Source: Paenibacillus camelliae (GTDB lineage Bacteria; Bacillota; Bacilli; Paenibacillales; Paenibacillaceae). From it: a stretch of 64,000 nt of DNA. Location of the stretch: the NCBI RefSeq assembly GCF_023715345.1, contig NZ_JAMBNY010000010.1, forward strand, positions 1 through 64,000. The letters run 5' to 3'. Of the stretch, positions 1 to 8,499 are shown in pieces. The position numbers were made by a program, and so were the translations under genes. How positions within the stretch are numbered: the first letter of the stretch is position 1; each line of letters starts with the position of its first letter. The notes under the pieces are model-generated. The model was not told the DNA's origin. It saw only the letters and a program-made list of their open reading frames with translations, and searched no databases.

Positions 1-126
1 GGAGATTTGCCGCTGGCTTCCTTCAGATTCCACCTCGCGATGGACACCCTTGCCTTAAGCTATGGCTACTACTGCCTTCACCATTCGGGACTTGAACCCT
101 AGAGATAGCGCCCATGCTGGGCACAC
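1..126 (-). mobile_element. 5' end of a group IIC intron (cut by window start)
   Basis: Read on the minus strand from position 126 this begins GTGTGCCCAGCATGGG, the canonical GUGYG-type 5' splice end. It continues with the domain I landmarks I know from the Oceanobacillus iheyensis group IIC intron (GTGAAGGCAG, CTTAAGGCAAGGGTGTCC, GGAATCTGAAGGAAGC). The rest, including any reverse transcriptase gene, lies left of the window. On the upstream (exon) side, at 131-171, is a perfect terminator hairpin followed by TTTTAGCA. That is the known target preference of class C introns, which insert just after terminator stems. Whether the intron is intact cannot be seen here. Confidence 0.85.
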
Positions 127-130
127 TGCT

Positions 131-171
131 AAAAGTACTCCGCCATCTTAATTGTGGCGGAGTACTTTTTT
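131..171. terminator. Bidirectional terminator hairpin, intron target
   Basis: A 14-bp perfect stem (AAAAGTACTCCGCC / GGCGGAGTACTTTT) encloses an 11-nt loop. T-runs flank it on both strands. On the minus strand it would end transcription of a gene that now lies beyond the intron, and the intron starts five bases past the stem. Confidence 0.8.
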
Positions 172-408
172 ATTCTATTAGTGGTATTTAAGCTCTACTA
201 GCTTAGCTTTACTTAAACTTAACCTAATATAGCGGATGATAAACCAATGCTGATCGTATATATAAATCGATCCTACTGAATTTGATCCCATTGCTAAAAA
301 AGCACATAATAGTACTAGGTATGTACTAGATTTATTCATGCCTATCAATGATCGTCATCACCTACTTTTATAAATGATTGATCTTCCGAAAGGAGTCTGC
401 GTTAAACT
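172..408. other. Intergenic leader of the MBL-fold gene
   Basis: These 237 AT-rich bases hold the ribosome site of the gene at 409 (AAAGGAG near 390). I see no convincing promoter pair, ORF or RNA gene in it. Confidence 0.4.
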
Positions 409-1344
409 ATGCGAAAACGTTATGTGAATTTAGATGGCTCGACGAATGCCAAGTCTTTCTCTCAGATGCAGCAATGGCAGAAGGAACGACGCGCTAAGAA
501 AAAGGATTTATCGTTTCAGCTGCCTCGCGTCGCTCCTGACATTGATTTTTTAACGAATAACCGCGAGCAAACATCCGTCACCTTTATCGGGCACTCCACC
601 TTTCTTATTCAGCTTGGCGGATTGAATATCGTGACAGATCCAGTGTGGGCAGCACGTATGGGCTTTGGTGCAAGATTGAATGCTCCTGGCGTGCCGATCG
701 ATCAGCTGCCTCCGATTGATGTCGTTGTTTTATCACATGCACATTACGATCATCTTCATCTAGCTAGCTTAAAACGACTGCCAGGAGATTATATGCTCCT
801 AGTTCCCGAAGGCTTAGGAGATTGGGCGAGACGCAAAGGCTTTGCTCGTGTAGAGCAGCTATCGTGGTGGTCAGAAAAGCAGATCGGAGAGGTAACCTTT
901 GGCTTTGTGCCTGCCAAGCATTGGACGAGACGTACACCTTGGGATATGAATTCGTCACATTGGGGTGGCTGGGTGATGCAGCACCAGCAGCAGTGCATAT
1001 ACTTTGCCGGTGACAGCGGCTATGATGATTTATTCTCTAAAATAGGTGAGCGCTACAGCAATATATCCGTTGCTTTGATGCCAATCGGGGCATATGAGCC
1101 GGAGTGGTTTATGCGTGATTCGCATATGTCGCCAGAGGAAGCGGTGCAAGCGTTCATTGATATTGGTGCAAGCATATTTGTGCCGATGCATTATGATGCT
1201 TTCCATCTTGCTGATGATACGCCTAAGGAAGCACTTGATCGGCTACTTGCTGAGTGGATTAAACGTGAACTGCCAGCTGAGCGGCTTTGGACGATGGAGC
1301 TGGGGAGAACAAAGATATGGAATAAAGACTTCGAAATGGTATGA
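409..1344 (+). CDS. Metallo-beta-lactamase-fold hydrolase, NAPE-PLD/UlaG-like
   Basis: A 311-aa soluble protein with no signal peptide. The metal-binding signature SHAHYDH is at residues 109-115. A GHSTFLIQ strand (61-68), AGDSGY (about 200-205, third metal-ligand region) and a C-terminal HYDAFH (His261) complete the usual dinuclear zinc site. The PIGAYEPEWFM and HMSPEEAV segments are typical of the bacterial relatives of N-acyl-phosphatidylethanolamine phospholipase D. The family cleaves phosphodiesters or lactones; the substrate here is unknown. The ATG follows an AAAGGAG site at a rather long spacing of about 13 nt. It is monocistronic, closed by the hairpin at 1392-1443. Confidence 0.85.
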   Translation: MRKRYVNLDGSTNAKSFSQMQQWQKERRAKKKDLSFQLPRVAPDIDFLTNNREQTSVTFIGHSTFLIQLGGLNIVTDPVWAARMGFGARLNAPGVPIDQLPPIDVVVLSHAHYDHLHLASLKRLPGDYMLLVPEGLGDWARRKGFARVEQLSWWSEKQIGEVTFGFVPAKHWTRRTPWDMNSSHWGGWVMQHQQQCIYFAGDSGYDDLFSKIGERYSNISVALMPIGAYEPEWFMRDSHMSPEEAVQAFIDIGASIFVPMHYDAFHLADDTPKEALDRLLAEWIKRELPAERLWTMELGRTKIWNKDFEMV

Positions 1345-1391
1345 TCAAGCATTTCAACTATCAGATTGGCATTATATTGTAATATTAGAAA

Positions 1392-1443
1392 GGATAGAGG
1401 TTCTAGAAGTCTATGAGCCTCTATCCCTTTTTTACTCATTTAC
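1392..1443 (+). terminator. Rho-independent terminator
   Basis: Stem GGATAGAGG / CCTCTATCC with a long loop and a run of six T. It lies 48 bp after the stop of the MBL-fold gene. Confidence 0.8.
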
Positions 1444-1465
1444 ATGGTAAGAAACTAGAACTGCT

Positions 1466-2413
1466 TTAGTTTAACAAGCTTTTTATAGCTTCAACTACGA
1501 CATGCGGCTGATAAATCTGAATGGAATGCCAGCTATCCTCTACCATTATTCGTTTCGTTCGTTTCGTTAAGTTTAACAGTTCCTCTTGACTCTTTTTCCA
1601 ATCCTCACTTTGTTTTCCAGCTGATAGAACGATGACAGGCATATCCTCCTTGAGCGGAGGAGCATTTTTCAACTGAACGGCACTTTCTTCTGTACAAATC
1701 AATTCCAAATATACGGCTCTAAAGGCTTTATTACTACGCCCTAAGGCAGTTACTTTACTTTGAATATGAGTAGGTAGCCTATTTGCCCCGATATGTCTTT
1801 TCAATAATCGCGGAAGGCCAATGGGCGACAATAAATAACCCAGTCTAAACAACCTCAGATTCTTTTCTCTTTCCACGTTTCTGTGTTGGCTCATGCTATG
1901 ATCGAGATATCGGCTTTCATGAGTCGAGTCAACAAGGATTAGCCCCTTCACTTCCTCTGGATGTTGGGCTGCAAATAACCTCATCATCATTCCACCGTAT
2001 GAATGCCCGACAAGGATGTACGGCGGTTTGAGATTCATTTCGTTTAGCAATAGACGTAGCTCCTGAACATAATTTTGGCAAGTAGCTCGATCCATTGCTC
2101 CTGTACTCCAACCAAAACTAGAACGGTCATAAGAGATTACTTTTGTATGTTTTGATATTTCTGGCTGAACTAGCGACCAATCTAATGAGAAGCCACCCAT
2201 GCCAGACTCTAGTATTACGGTCGGTTGATCATGTTTAGTCTCTCCAGTCACGACTGCATGCAGACTACGCTGACCTATGAGATAGAGCTGCCCTTTTGGT
2301 TTGTTCTTATGTAGCTGATATTGGGTAACCAGAGTTTGACAAATGGATAATGGGAAACCAACTACTGATATTGCTGAACGAACACTTCTTTCGATAAAAG
2401 GTATCTGAGCCAT
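1466..2413 (-). CDS. Alpha/beta hydrolase
   Basis: A 315-aa serine hydrolase. The nucleophile elbow GHSYGG is at residues 136-141 (Ser138). An oxyanion-loop segment ESGMGGFSLDW lies near 69-79, an acid candidate in LILVDSTHES near 163, and a C-terminal histidine in SWHSIQIY near 295. The N-terminal 45 residues are basic and moderately hydrophobic, so weak membrane association is possible. The ATG follows AGGGGGGAG. It stands alone and convergent with the MBL-fold gene. The substrate cannot be read from the sequence; esterases, lipases and haloperoxidase-type hydrolases share this layout. Confidence 0.85.
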   Translation of the reverse strand: MAQIPFIERSVRSAISVVGFPLSICQTLVTQYQLHKNKPKGQLYLIGQRSLHAVVTGETKHDQPTVILESGMGGFSLDWSLVQPEISKHTKVISYDRSSFGWSTGAMDRATCQNYVQELRLLLNEMNLKPPYILVGHSYGGMMMRLFAAQHPEEVKGLILVDSTHESRYLDHSMSQHRNVEREKNLRLFRLGYLLSPIGLPRLLKRHIGANRLPTHIQSKVTALGRSNKAFRAVYLELICTEESAVQLKNAPPLKEDMPVIVLSAGKQSEDWKKSQEELLNLTKRTKRIMVEDSWHSIQIYQPHVVVEAIKSLLN

Positions 2414-2659
2414 ACTGCTCCCCCTAATCGTGAACTATTATTATTCAGGTCATTCAATGTCAGTTAAGGAACGTTCTTGGATTTTTCTCAAGGTTCGTAC
2501 TCATTACTCATTCCTTCCTAATCATATACAGGTACTGTTGTTAAACTTACCAGATAATGTTTCTTTTATTTTTATCTAAAAGAACTACACCGTCATCTTT
2601 CCCACCTAGTAAATTCGAAGATCAACTACATATCCGTTTACCTACAACAAAAATAATAG

Positions 2660-2704
2660 AAGGGTTCACTCCCAAGTCATTATGACAGGAGTGAACCCTT
2701 TTAT
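2660..2704. terminator. Bidirectional hairpin terminator
   Basis: Inverted repeat AAGGGTTCACTCC / GGAGTGAACCCTT around a 15-nt loop, just past the stop of the gene at 2723-3190. Confidence 0.75.
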
Positions 2705-2722
2705 CTAATGCGTCATCGGTGT

Positions 2723-3190
2723 CTACCGATCGCCATACAAAAGATTAACCACTTTTTTTGTATCATCTTCCGATTGAGCTGGTGCGATGATGTAATGGTT
2801 GTCGTCGTTTAAGTGGATCGAGAAATATTGTAGATCTTCAGCTATTTTTATATCTCCAGACATTCTGTTGAGATTAGATGACAATGCAGCGATGTAGCTC
2901 CCGCTCCCCTTGTCAGAAGAAATAATTTTGTGCGTAGTCCCATCTATTATCACTTCACCACTTAATTTGTAGTTGGAGAAAAACTTTCTCAACGAAATAT
3001 CGACTTCAACTGTAACATTCTGCTCACTTATCGTGGTTGGGATTGTTTGACCATCCTCGATAATGAAATTCTCCACATACATCCCAGGAAGCTCTGTAGC
3101 TATCTTTTCATACTTAATATTAGAACCGATAAAAAGAATGATAAGTACACAGACAAGGATTAGTATTGGCCATAATATTTTTTTCTTCAA
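2723..3190 (-). CDS. Small membrane-anchored protein of unknown function
   Basis: I do not recognise the family. It is 155 aa. After a KKK start, residues 5-23 form one hydrophobic helix (ILWPILILVCVLIILFIG), so it is probably a signal anchor with an exterior domain of about 130 residues rich in beta-strand patterning. The start is TTG, with AGGAGG eight bases upstream; no ATG fits. It lies 27 bp after the stop of the exported coiled-coil protein at 3218-4333, so the two probably form one transcript. Base composition is AT-richer than the neighbouring metabolic genes. Confidence 0.7.
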   Translation of the reverse strand: MKKKILWPILILVCVLIILFIGSNIKYEKIATELPGMYVENFIIEDGQTIPTTISEQNVTVEVDISLRKFFSNYKLSGEVIIDGTTHKIISSDKGSGSYIAALSSNLNRMSGDIKIAEDLQYFSIHLNDDNHYIIAPAQSEDDTKKVVNLLYGDR

Positions 3191-3217
3191 GATAGTTGCC
3201 TCCTGTTTATTTCATTC

Positions 3218-4333
3218 TTAATACATATGCGCGATAAAAGTAGGGTTATGCAAGTTAATAGTGATTTGATCATTCCCCATGGATTTACTTTTCAGTTTAA
3301 CTTTCGTTAAGGTTCTCTTATCTGCATACCCATTATTGTATGCAGAATTGGCAAGCGAAAGTGAATTGTTATAGTCACCATATTCTGTTAGGTTGCCGTC
3401 AGTACCATCGTTATAAATTTGGTTGTTGCGGATAATGTACGCGTCAACATTATATGCCACATTTACATAGTTTGTAGATAATGCAAAGAACCAGTACTCA
3501 CTCGATGTGTTGTATACAAATACAAACTTAACCGTAGTTAGCGTTTGCAAGTGTGCCACCGTTGCATCACCAGTGGAAGAAATGGAGTTCGTAGGTTTGC
3601 TAGAGAACAATAACTCCCATGGCAGCAAGTCGAATTTCTTAAGGGAAGCCCCGATTAATTTATCTACATAAATAGACAGGACTTCATTTATCCAATAGGT
3701 CGCTTGCGTGCTTCCCGAGCTAAATTGGCTATAGACCGTTTTTGTTTGGTTTTTACTAAGGTATGGATCATTGCCTTTGTACATGAAAGTTAGATGGTAT
3801 TGTGTTTTACCAGAGTAAGTCGTTGCATACCCTGTGACATTATACATGTAATTCCATGTATCAATAATATCTTCCATTTCATCATAAATGCTGCTCGTTG
3901 AATAATCTAGTTGAAGTTTATCCTCGAAAGCTTCCGGATTGCTTTTTAGGAATTCTAGTAACAATTCTTTAGAAGGTTTCTCAACGCCTAATTTAGCTAA
4001 CTGTGTATCAATAGATTGCATCTCTGCATCAATTTGTGACATTCGAGCATGCGAGGAATCAAGTAAAGATTTTTTGTTCGTAGCCGTTGCGTAGTTTTTT
4101 GAGATATATTCATTCTTTTTCTCTAGGATTAGTTTTTCATTGTTGAGTTTCATAATCTCCGTTTCAAGCTGTTCGATTTGCTTCACAGCAGCTGTACTTA
4201 CCGGTTTCAGACCAGATAGCTTACTGTCAGCAGAACGAAGATCGAAGGAATTTGCTGAGGCTGTTGGTGCGACCAGTAAAAAGACTAAAACAAAAGACAG
4301 GATAACATTTAACCTACGTTTTGTACCTAACAT
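3218..4333 (-). CDS. Secreted protein with N-terminal coiled coil, unknown function
   Basis: I do not recognise a family. The longest frame opens at 4402, but an ATG at 4333 with AGGAGT eight bases upstream starts a classical signal peptide (MLGTKRRLNVILSF... ending TASANS), so I place the start there (371 aa). After the signal comes a charged heptad-like segment (ETEIMKLNNEKLILEKKNE and on, roughly residues 45-110) that suggests a coiled coil. A longer mixed region of about 230 residues rich in Tyr, Ser, Asn and Thr follows. No transmembrane helix follows the signal. It is probably co-transcribed with the small anchored protein downstream. Confidence 0.7.
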   Translation of the reverse strand: MLGTKRRLNVILSFVLVFLLVAPTASANSFDLRSADSKLSGLKPVSTAAVKQIEQLETEIMKLNNEKLILEKKNEYISKNYATATNKKSLLDSSHARMSQIDAEMQSIDTQLAKLGVEKPSKELLLEFLKSNPEAFEDKLQLDYSTSSIYDEMEDIIDTWNYMYNVTGYATTYSGKTQYHLTFMYKGNDPYLSKNQTKTVYSQFSSGSTQATYWINEVLSIYVDKLIGASLKKFDLLPWELLFSSKPTNSISSTGDATVAHLQTLTTVKFVFVYNTSSEYWFFALSTNYVNVAYNVDAYIIRNNQIYNDGTDGNLTEYGDYNNSLSLANSAYNNGYADKRTLTKVKLKSKSMGNDQITINLHNPTFIAHMY

Positions 4334-4651
4334 GAAATCAACTCCTATTATATAGTATATCTGAATCATCTCAGATGGTAATAGGATAGCATTACTAATC
4401 ATAGTATCGAATAATCTGTCATAAGTTTACATTTTTACATCATATTCGGATGTTTTTATAGGCCTTATTCATCTTAACTGTTACTTATTACCTAACACTG
4501 TAAAGGTAGAATCATTACGCAAGCATACATTCTTCACCACAGAATCCGCGACGCTGCACATGTAATTTCAGTTATTCCGAAAAACAAATAATTTTTTTTG
4601 TGGAATAACTGGCTTATAGTTACAGACTGGATAGAATAAGTTTTAGACTGA

Positions 4652-4719
4652 ACACTTAATTGAAACAGCGACAGCCAAGGATGAGAAAATAAAATCCAAG
4701 ACTGTGACTGTTTCAGTGT
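4652..4719. repeat. Long imperfect inverted repeat
   Basis: The arms ACACT(TAAT)TGAAACAG and CTGTTTCAGTGT pair, followed inward by CAG/CTG and GGAT/ATCC around an 11-nt A-rich loop. No T-run follows, so it is not an ordinary terminator. It could be a transcript-stabilising hairpin or the remains of a miniature element. Confidence 0.5.
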
Positions 4720-4806
4720 ACTACTATTCTCCTTTAAACAATCAACTTCTCCATTTTCGCAATATTTAATGTCATTAAGGATAGACGTTCAACATCATAA
4801 CAATCT

Positions 4807-4840
4807 AAAAACAGCTTACGATCTCTGTAAGCTGTTTTTA
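4807..4840. terminator. Hairpin with T-runs on both strands
   Basis: Perfect stem AAAAACAGCTTAC / GTAAGCTGTTTTT with a 7-nt loop. No intact gene ends directly at it on either side, which supports the idea that a neighbour was lost. Confidence 0.6.
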
Positions 4841-4876
4841 TATATCAAGGTAATCAAAGAAAGGAGATTAATAAGG

Positions 4877-4960
4877 ATGGATTATATACTAACTATGGAA
4901 GATATGGAGAGAATAGATAAATAGTATGCACTTGCTGAGAAAGAGATTGACATTATTTAA
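4877..4960 (+). pseudogene. Possible remnant of an NAD(P)H-hydrate repair (Nnr)-like start
   Basis: After AAGGAGAT an ATG opens MDYILTMEDMERIDK, then a TAG stop, then YALAEKEIDII and a second stop in the same frame. The pattern (TxEDMxxIDxxAL) resembles the N terminus of Nnr epimerase proteins with one nonsense change and loss of the rest. It is short, so this could be chance. Confidence 0.2.
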
Positions 4961-5011
4961 TCGACATTATTGGCGCGGAAATGGTATGTTATATTTTTTG
5001 CGGATAAGATA

Positions 5012-5036
5012 CCTGCCACTGCATAGCAGTGGCAGG
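5012..5036 (-). terminator. Hairpin after copA
   Basis: Stem CCTGCCACTGC / GCAGTGGCAGG with a 3-nt loop, 10 bp past the copA stop. The T tract behind it is weak. Confidence 0.55.
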
Positions 5037-5045
5037 CGGTAATGA

Positions 5046-7475
5046 CTATTTTAACTTCACTCGTTGTAAACGTAGTGCGTTCAATACTACGGACACAGAG
5101 CTGAATGCCATCGCTGCGCCCGCTACCCATGGAGCAAGCAAGCCGATCGCCGCAATTGGAATGCCGACCGTATTATAGGCAAATGCCCAAAATAAATTCT
5201 GTTTAATATTACGCATTGTTTTACGACTCATGACAATCGCATCGGCTATACTGTTTAAGTCGCCTCGAATGAGTGTAATATCTGCAGCTTCCATCGCAAC
5301 ATCGGTACCTGTGCCAATCGCCATCCCGATATCCGCTGTTGCAAGTGCAGGAGCATCATTAATCCCGTCACCAACCATCGCTACCTTCTTACCCTGCTGC
5401 TGCAGCTTTTTCACTTCTTCTGCTTTACCCTCTGGAAGCACTTCCGCAATTACAACATTCACACCGACTTCTTTTCCGATAGCTTGAGCTGTACGTTCAT
5501 TATCACCAGTCATCATAATGACGTTGATGCCCATATCTTGCAGTCTGTGTATTGCCTCCCGCGAAGTATCCTTGATCGTATCTGCTACAGCTACTAGTCC
5601 TGCATATTGTCCATTAACACCAGCTAGCATCGCTGTTTTGCCGCTACGTTCTAGCTCCTCCATCTGAGGGAGAACTGCTTGAATATCGATCCCATATTGC
5701 TGCATCAGTTTCCTTGTTCCGATTACAACACCTTGACCTGACACCGTTGCGATCACACCGTAGCCTGGAATGGCCTCAAAAAATTGAACATCGCCAAGTG
5801 TCATTCCCTTCTCTTGAATCCCTTGAACGATTGCTTCCGCTAACGGATGCTCCGATTGCTTTTCCGCTGCACCGATCAGAGATAAAAACTTCTCTTCATC
5901 TTGACCATCGGCAACGAGAACATCTGTTAATACAGGCTTACCATGTGTAACAGTCCCCGTCTTATCTACGACAACCGTGTCAATGCTTTGCGTTTGCTCT
6001 AAATGCTCCCCACCCTTGAACAGGATACCAAACTCTGCAGCTCGACCCGAGCCTGCCATAATTGAGGTTGGTGTTGCTAGACCGAGAGCACATGGGCAAG
6101 CAATTACAAGTATTGCAATTAACACTTCAAGCGCTGGTGTAAATTCACCAGGTGTCACCCATATTATCCAAATGAGGAAGGTAACCAAAGCAATTCCTAC
6201 CACAATAGGGACAAATACTCCTGAAATTTGATCGGCCAACCGCTGAATCGGCGCTTTTGAACCTTGCGCATCCTCGACGACTTTTATGATTTGGGCTAAT
6301 GCGGTGTCACGCCCTACCTTTGTCGCTGTCATTTTAATAGAGCCATTTTTGTTAATGGTTGACCCGAATAATAGATCGCCCGCCTGCTTATCTACTGGTA
6401 AGCTTTCTCCAGTTAACATCGATTCATCAACAGAGGTCATGCCATCTAAAACTTCGCCGTCTACTGGAATTTTTTCGCCTGGCTTCACTAAGATCGTATC
6501 ACCCATCACTACTTCCTCAAGCGGTACCTCTATTTCAGCTCCATCACGTATAACGACGGCTGTCTTGGCTTGAAGCCCCATTAGCTTCTTAATGGCTTCA
6601 GATGAACGTCCCTTTGCCCTTGCTTCGAACAATTTGCCTAACAGAATTAGTGTAATTAATACTGCACTTGTCTCAAAGTATAGGTGTGGACCGTGGTGCG
6701 TTCCGCTTGTTACAATCGCTTGATATACACTATAAAAATAAGCTGCTGACGTGCCCATCGCAACAAGTACATCCATATTCGCACTACCATTACGAAGTGC
6801 TTTATAGGCACCTACATAAAACTGTCTTCCGATTATAAATTGGACCGGTGTCGCCAGTAGCATTTGGAACCACGGATTCATGAGGAGATCCGGTACATAT
6901 AAAAACGATGTAAATGAAAAGTGCCCCACCATCGTCCATAATAGCGGTAAAGATAAAATCGCTGATAGAATGAATTTGCGCTGTTGAGCTTTAATATGCT
7001 TTTCGCGGTGGTCGACTTGCTCTTTCTCGTCTTGCTTCTGATGCGCGCCATAGCCTAGCTTCTCTACCCTTGCAATGATGTCGGCGATGGTTACTTCTGA
7101 AGGATTGTATTCGATCGTGGCTTTTTCAAGTGCTAAGTTAACGTTAGCTACTGCTACGCCATCTAATTTATTTAGCCCTTTTTCAATCCGGGTCGCACAG
7201 GCTGCACATGTCATGCCGGTAATATCAAATTCTGCCTTTTGCTTTACAACGCCGTAGCCAAGTAGCTCAATTTTCTTCTCGAAGTCTTGCTCACTCAGTT
7301 TGGTAGGGTCGTACTTAATCGATGACTTTTCTAAAGCTAGATTAACCGTCGCTTGCTCAACTCCATCCATTTTATTGAGTCCTTTTTCTATGCGTGTCGC
7401 ACAAGCTGCACAAGTCATTCCAGTTATTTGAATACTCGCTTCCTTCATCGCTGCACTTTTGTCTGCTGTGCCCAT
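5046..7475 (-). CDS. copA: Copper-exporting P1B-type ATPase CopA
   Basis: This is an ATP-driven Cu(I) efflux pump of the cytoplasmic membrane. Two N-terminal heavy-metal-binding domains each carry GMTCAACA (CxxC near residues 24-27 and 92-95, counted from the first possible Met). The membrane metal site CPC is at 462-464, TGES (actuator) near 357-360, the phosphorylated Asp in DKTGT near 506, GDGINDAP follows, and conserved Asn and Met-Ser residues of the last helices are present ([17 protein letters not shown]). Length is normal. An upstream ATG at 7481 sits only two bases from AGAGGTG, whereas the ATG at 7475 has eight, so I use 7475. It is preceded by its own CsoR-type operator (7501-7517) and follows copZ and csoR on the same strand. 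Confidence 0.97.
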   Translation of the reverse strand: MGTADKSAAMKEASIQITGMTCAACATRIEKGLNKMDGVEQATVNLALEKSSIKYDPTKLSEQDFEKKIELLGYGVVKQKAEFDITGMTCAACATRIEKGLNKLDGVAVANVNLALEKATIEYNPSEVTIADIIARVEKLGYGAHQKQDEKEQVDHREKHIKAQQRKFILSAILSLPLLWTMVGHFSFTSFLYVPDLLMNPWFQMLLATPVQFIIGRQFYVGAYKALRNGSANMDVLVAMGTSAAYFYSVYQAIVTSGTHHGPHLYFETSAVLITLILLGKLFEARAKGRSSEAIKKLMGLQAKTAVVIRDGAEIEVPLEEVVMGDTILVKPGEKIPVDGEVLDGMTSVDESMLTGESLPVDKQAGDLLFGSTINKNGSIKMTATKVGRDTALAQIIKVVEDAQGSKAPIQRLADQISGVFVPIVVGIALVTFLIWIIWVTPGEFTPALEVLIAILVIACPCALGLATPTSIMAGSGRAAEFGILFKGGEHLEQTQSIDTVVVDKTGTVTHGKPVLTDVLVADGQDEEKFLSLIGAAEKQSEHPLAEAIVQGIQEKGMTLGDVQFFEAIPGYGVIATVSGQGVVIGTRKLMQQYGIDIQAVLPQMEELERSGKTAMLAGVNGQYAGLVAVADTIKDTSREAIHRLQDMGINVIMMTGDNERTAQAIGKEVGVNVVIAEVLPEGKAEEVKKLQQQGKKVAMVGDGINDAPALATADIGMAIGTGTDVAMEAADITLIRGDLNSIADAIVMSRKTMRNIKQNLFWAFAYNTVGIPIAAIGLLAPWVAGAAMAFSSVSVVLNALRLQRVKLK

Positions 7476-7500
7476 AATCATGTCACCTCTTCTATATCGA

Positions 7501-7517
7501 ATACCCCTATAGGGTAT
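7501..7517 (-). promoter_or_regulatory. CsoR-type operator upstream of copA
   Basis: ATACCCCTATAGGGTAT is a near-perfect palindrome of the TACCC...GGGTA class bound by copper-sensing CsoR. On the minus strand it directly follows a CTTACA -35-like hexamer, as at two other sites in the window. Confidence 0.8.
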
Positions 7518-7553
7518 GTAAGTTTGAAAATAAGAGAGTGCTTCTATAGCACT

Positions 7554-7760
7554 CTATTCTACCCCGTAGCCTTGATCCTCAATCGTTTCTTTGATTGTGT
7601 CTAGGGATACTTGCGAATCATCAAAAGTTACGTCAACTTGACCAGCATCTAGCTTTACAGTAACCTGGTCAACACCTGCTAACTGACCAACGCTACCCTC
7701 AACCGATTTTACACAATGTCCACAGGACATACCTTGTACATGTAATGTTACATTTTTCAT
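7554..7760 (-). CDS. copZ: Copper chaperone CopZ
   Basis: A 68-aa single heavy-metal-associated domain. The Cu(I) ligand motif GMSCGHC is at residues 10-16, with the beta-alpha-beta-beta-alpha-beta pattern of Atx1/CopZ proteins. It carries Cu(I) in the cytoplasm and hands it to CopA and to CsoR. AAGGAG precedes the ATG. It lies between csoR and copA and has its own operator-like site upstream. Confidence 0.95.
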   Translation of the reverse strand: MKNVTLHVQGMSCGHCVKSVEGSVGQLAGVDQVTVKLDAGQVDVTFDDSQVSLDTIKETIEDQGYGVE

Positions 7761-7801
7761 CGTACTCTCTCCTTTATCTGTAGCATATCTGTGTCATACA
7801 A

Positions 7802-7818
7802 ATACTCTATGGGGGTAT
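7802..7818 (-). promoter_or_regulatory. CsoR-type operator upstream of copZ
   Basis: ATACTCTATGGGGGTAT is a less perfect copy of the palindrome. One half (GGGGGTAT) is strong and the other (ATACTC) is degenerate. It lies 42 bp before the copZ start. Confidence 0.55.
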
Positions 7819-7854
7819 AAGGAAGATAAAAAAATTTATTTCCCTCTAGCTATG

Positions 7855-8187
7855 TTATCTTTTCATTAGCTTATGAATCGTCCCTACTAACTCGTCTAAA
7901 ATCTCTTCATCGCCTTCAGAGAGACGATCTACTACACAGCCCTTGAGATGACCCTCAAGAAGAATTTTGGCAACACTATTTAAAGCAGATTGCGTAGCGG
8001 AAAGCTGCGTTATGACATCGTCACAGTAAGCATCCTTATCGATCATGCCTTTAATGCCTCGAATTTGGCCTTCGATCCGATTTAATCGCGTCGTTAAATC
8101 CTTCTTCACGCGTTCAGGATGATGGCTCTTACGACAAGACGTACTATCCTCGGTATGACAAGCTACTTCCTTCGATGTTTCCTCCAT
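7855..8187 (-). CDS. csoR: Copper-sensing repressor CsoR
   Basis: A 110-aa all-helical repressor of the CsoR/RcnR family. The Cu(I) ligands appear as the Cys-His-Cys set in DAYCDDVI and EGHLKGCVVDRL. DLTTRLNRIEGQIRGIKGMI matches the conserved helix 1. A TTG at 8196 gives a longer frame, but AGGAGG abuts it, whereas the ATG at 8187 has a nine-base spacing, so I use the ATG. It represses in the apo state and releases when Cu(I) binds. It probably controls itself and copZ, copA and the distant second copZ, all of which have matching operators. The extra Cys/His-rich N terminus (VACHTEDSTSCRKSHH) could add metal contacts. Confidence 0.95.
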   Translation of the reverse strand: MEETSKEVACHTEDSTSCRKSHHPERVKKDLTTRLNRIEGQIRGIKGMIDKDAYCDDVITQLSATQSALNSVAKILLEGHLKGCVVDRLSEGDEEILDELVGTIHKLMKR

Positions 8188-8220
8188 GTAAGTCAACCTC
8201 CTATCTTGATTTTATACTAC

Positions 8221-8239
8221 CATACCCTAGCAGGGTATG
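8221..8239 (-). promoter_or_regulatory. CsoR-type operator upstream of csoR
   Basis: CATACCCTAGCAGGGTATG is an almost perfect palindrome, 34 bp before the start codon. It is preceded on the minus strand by TTTACA as a -35 element, so the operator fills the promoter spacer. Confidence 0.8.
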
Positions 8240-8340
8240 TAAAGTGGCAAATATACTACGACATGAAATTCTTTTTACCCTTTGTTTATTATGTAACTGC
8301 TCCATAAATCTAATGTCACTGCGCTTCTTCTACACAATGT

Positions 8341-8370
8341 AAAGAACCTACCTGTGACGGTAGGTTCTTT
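8341..8370. terminator. Bidirectional hairpin terminator
   Basis: Perfect 12-bp stem AAAGAACCTACC / GGTAGGTTCTTT with a 6-nt loop, downstream of the sugar transporter operon. Confidence 0.75.
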
Positions 8371-8499
8371 AATAAAACCATATGGATATACTGCTCACCA
8401 ACCCAGATTTATACTCCCCGGAATCGTATCGTTGATTTACATGTAATCAAAGCTTATTAAATAAAGTAAATCAGCCTAAGTACAATGCTCTTGACCACC

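Larger units (their letters stand above)
4402..5045. other. 640-bp intergenic region with hairpins and a dead short frame
   Basis: There is no gene of normal size here. It contains a long imperfect stem at 4652-4719, a strong short hairpin at 4807-4840, a short broken reading frame at 4877-4960 with a good ribosome site, and the hairpin after copA at 5012-5036. The pattern resembles a decayed region. Confidence 0.5.
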
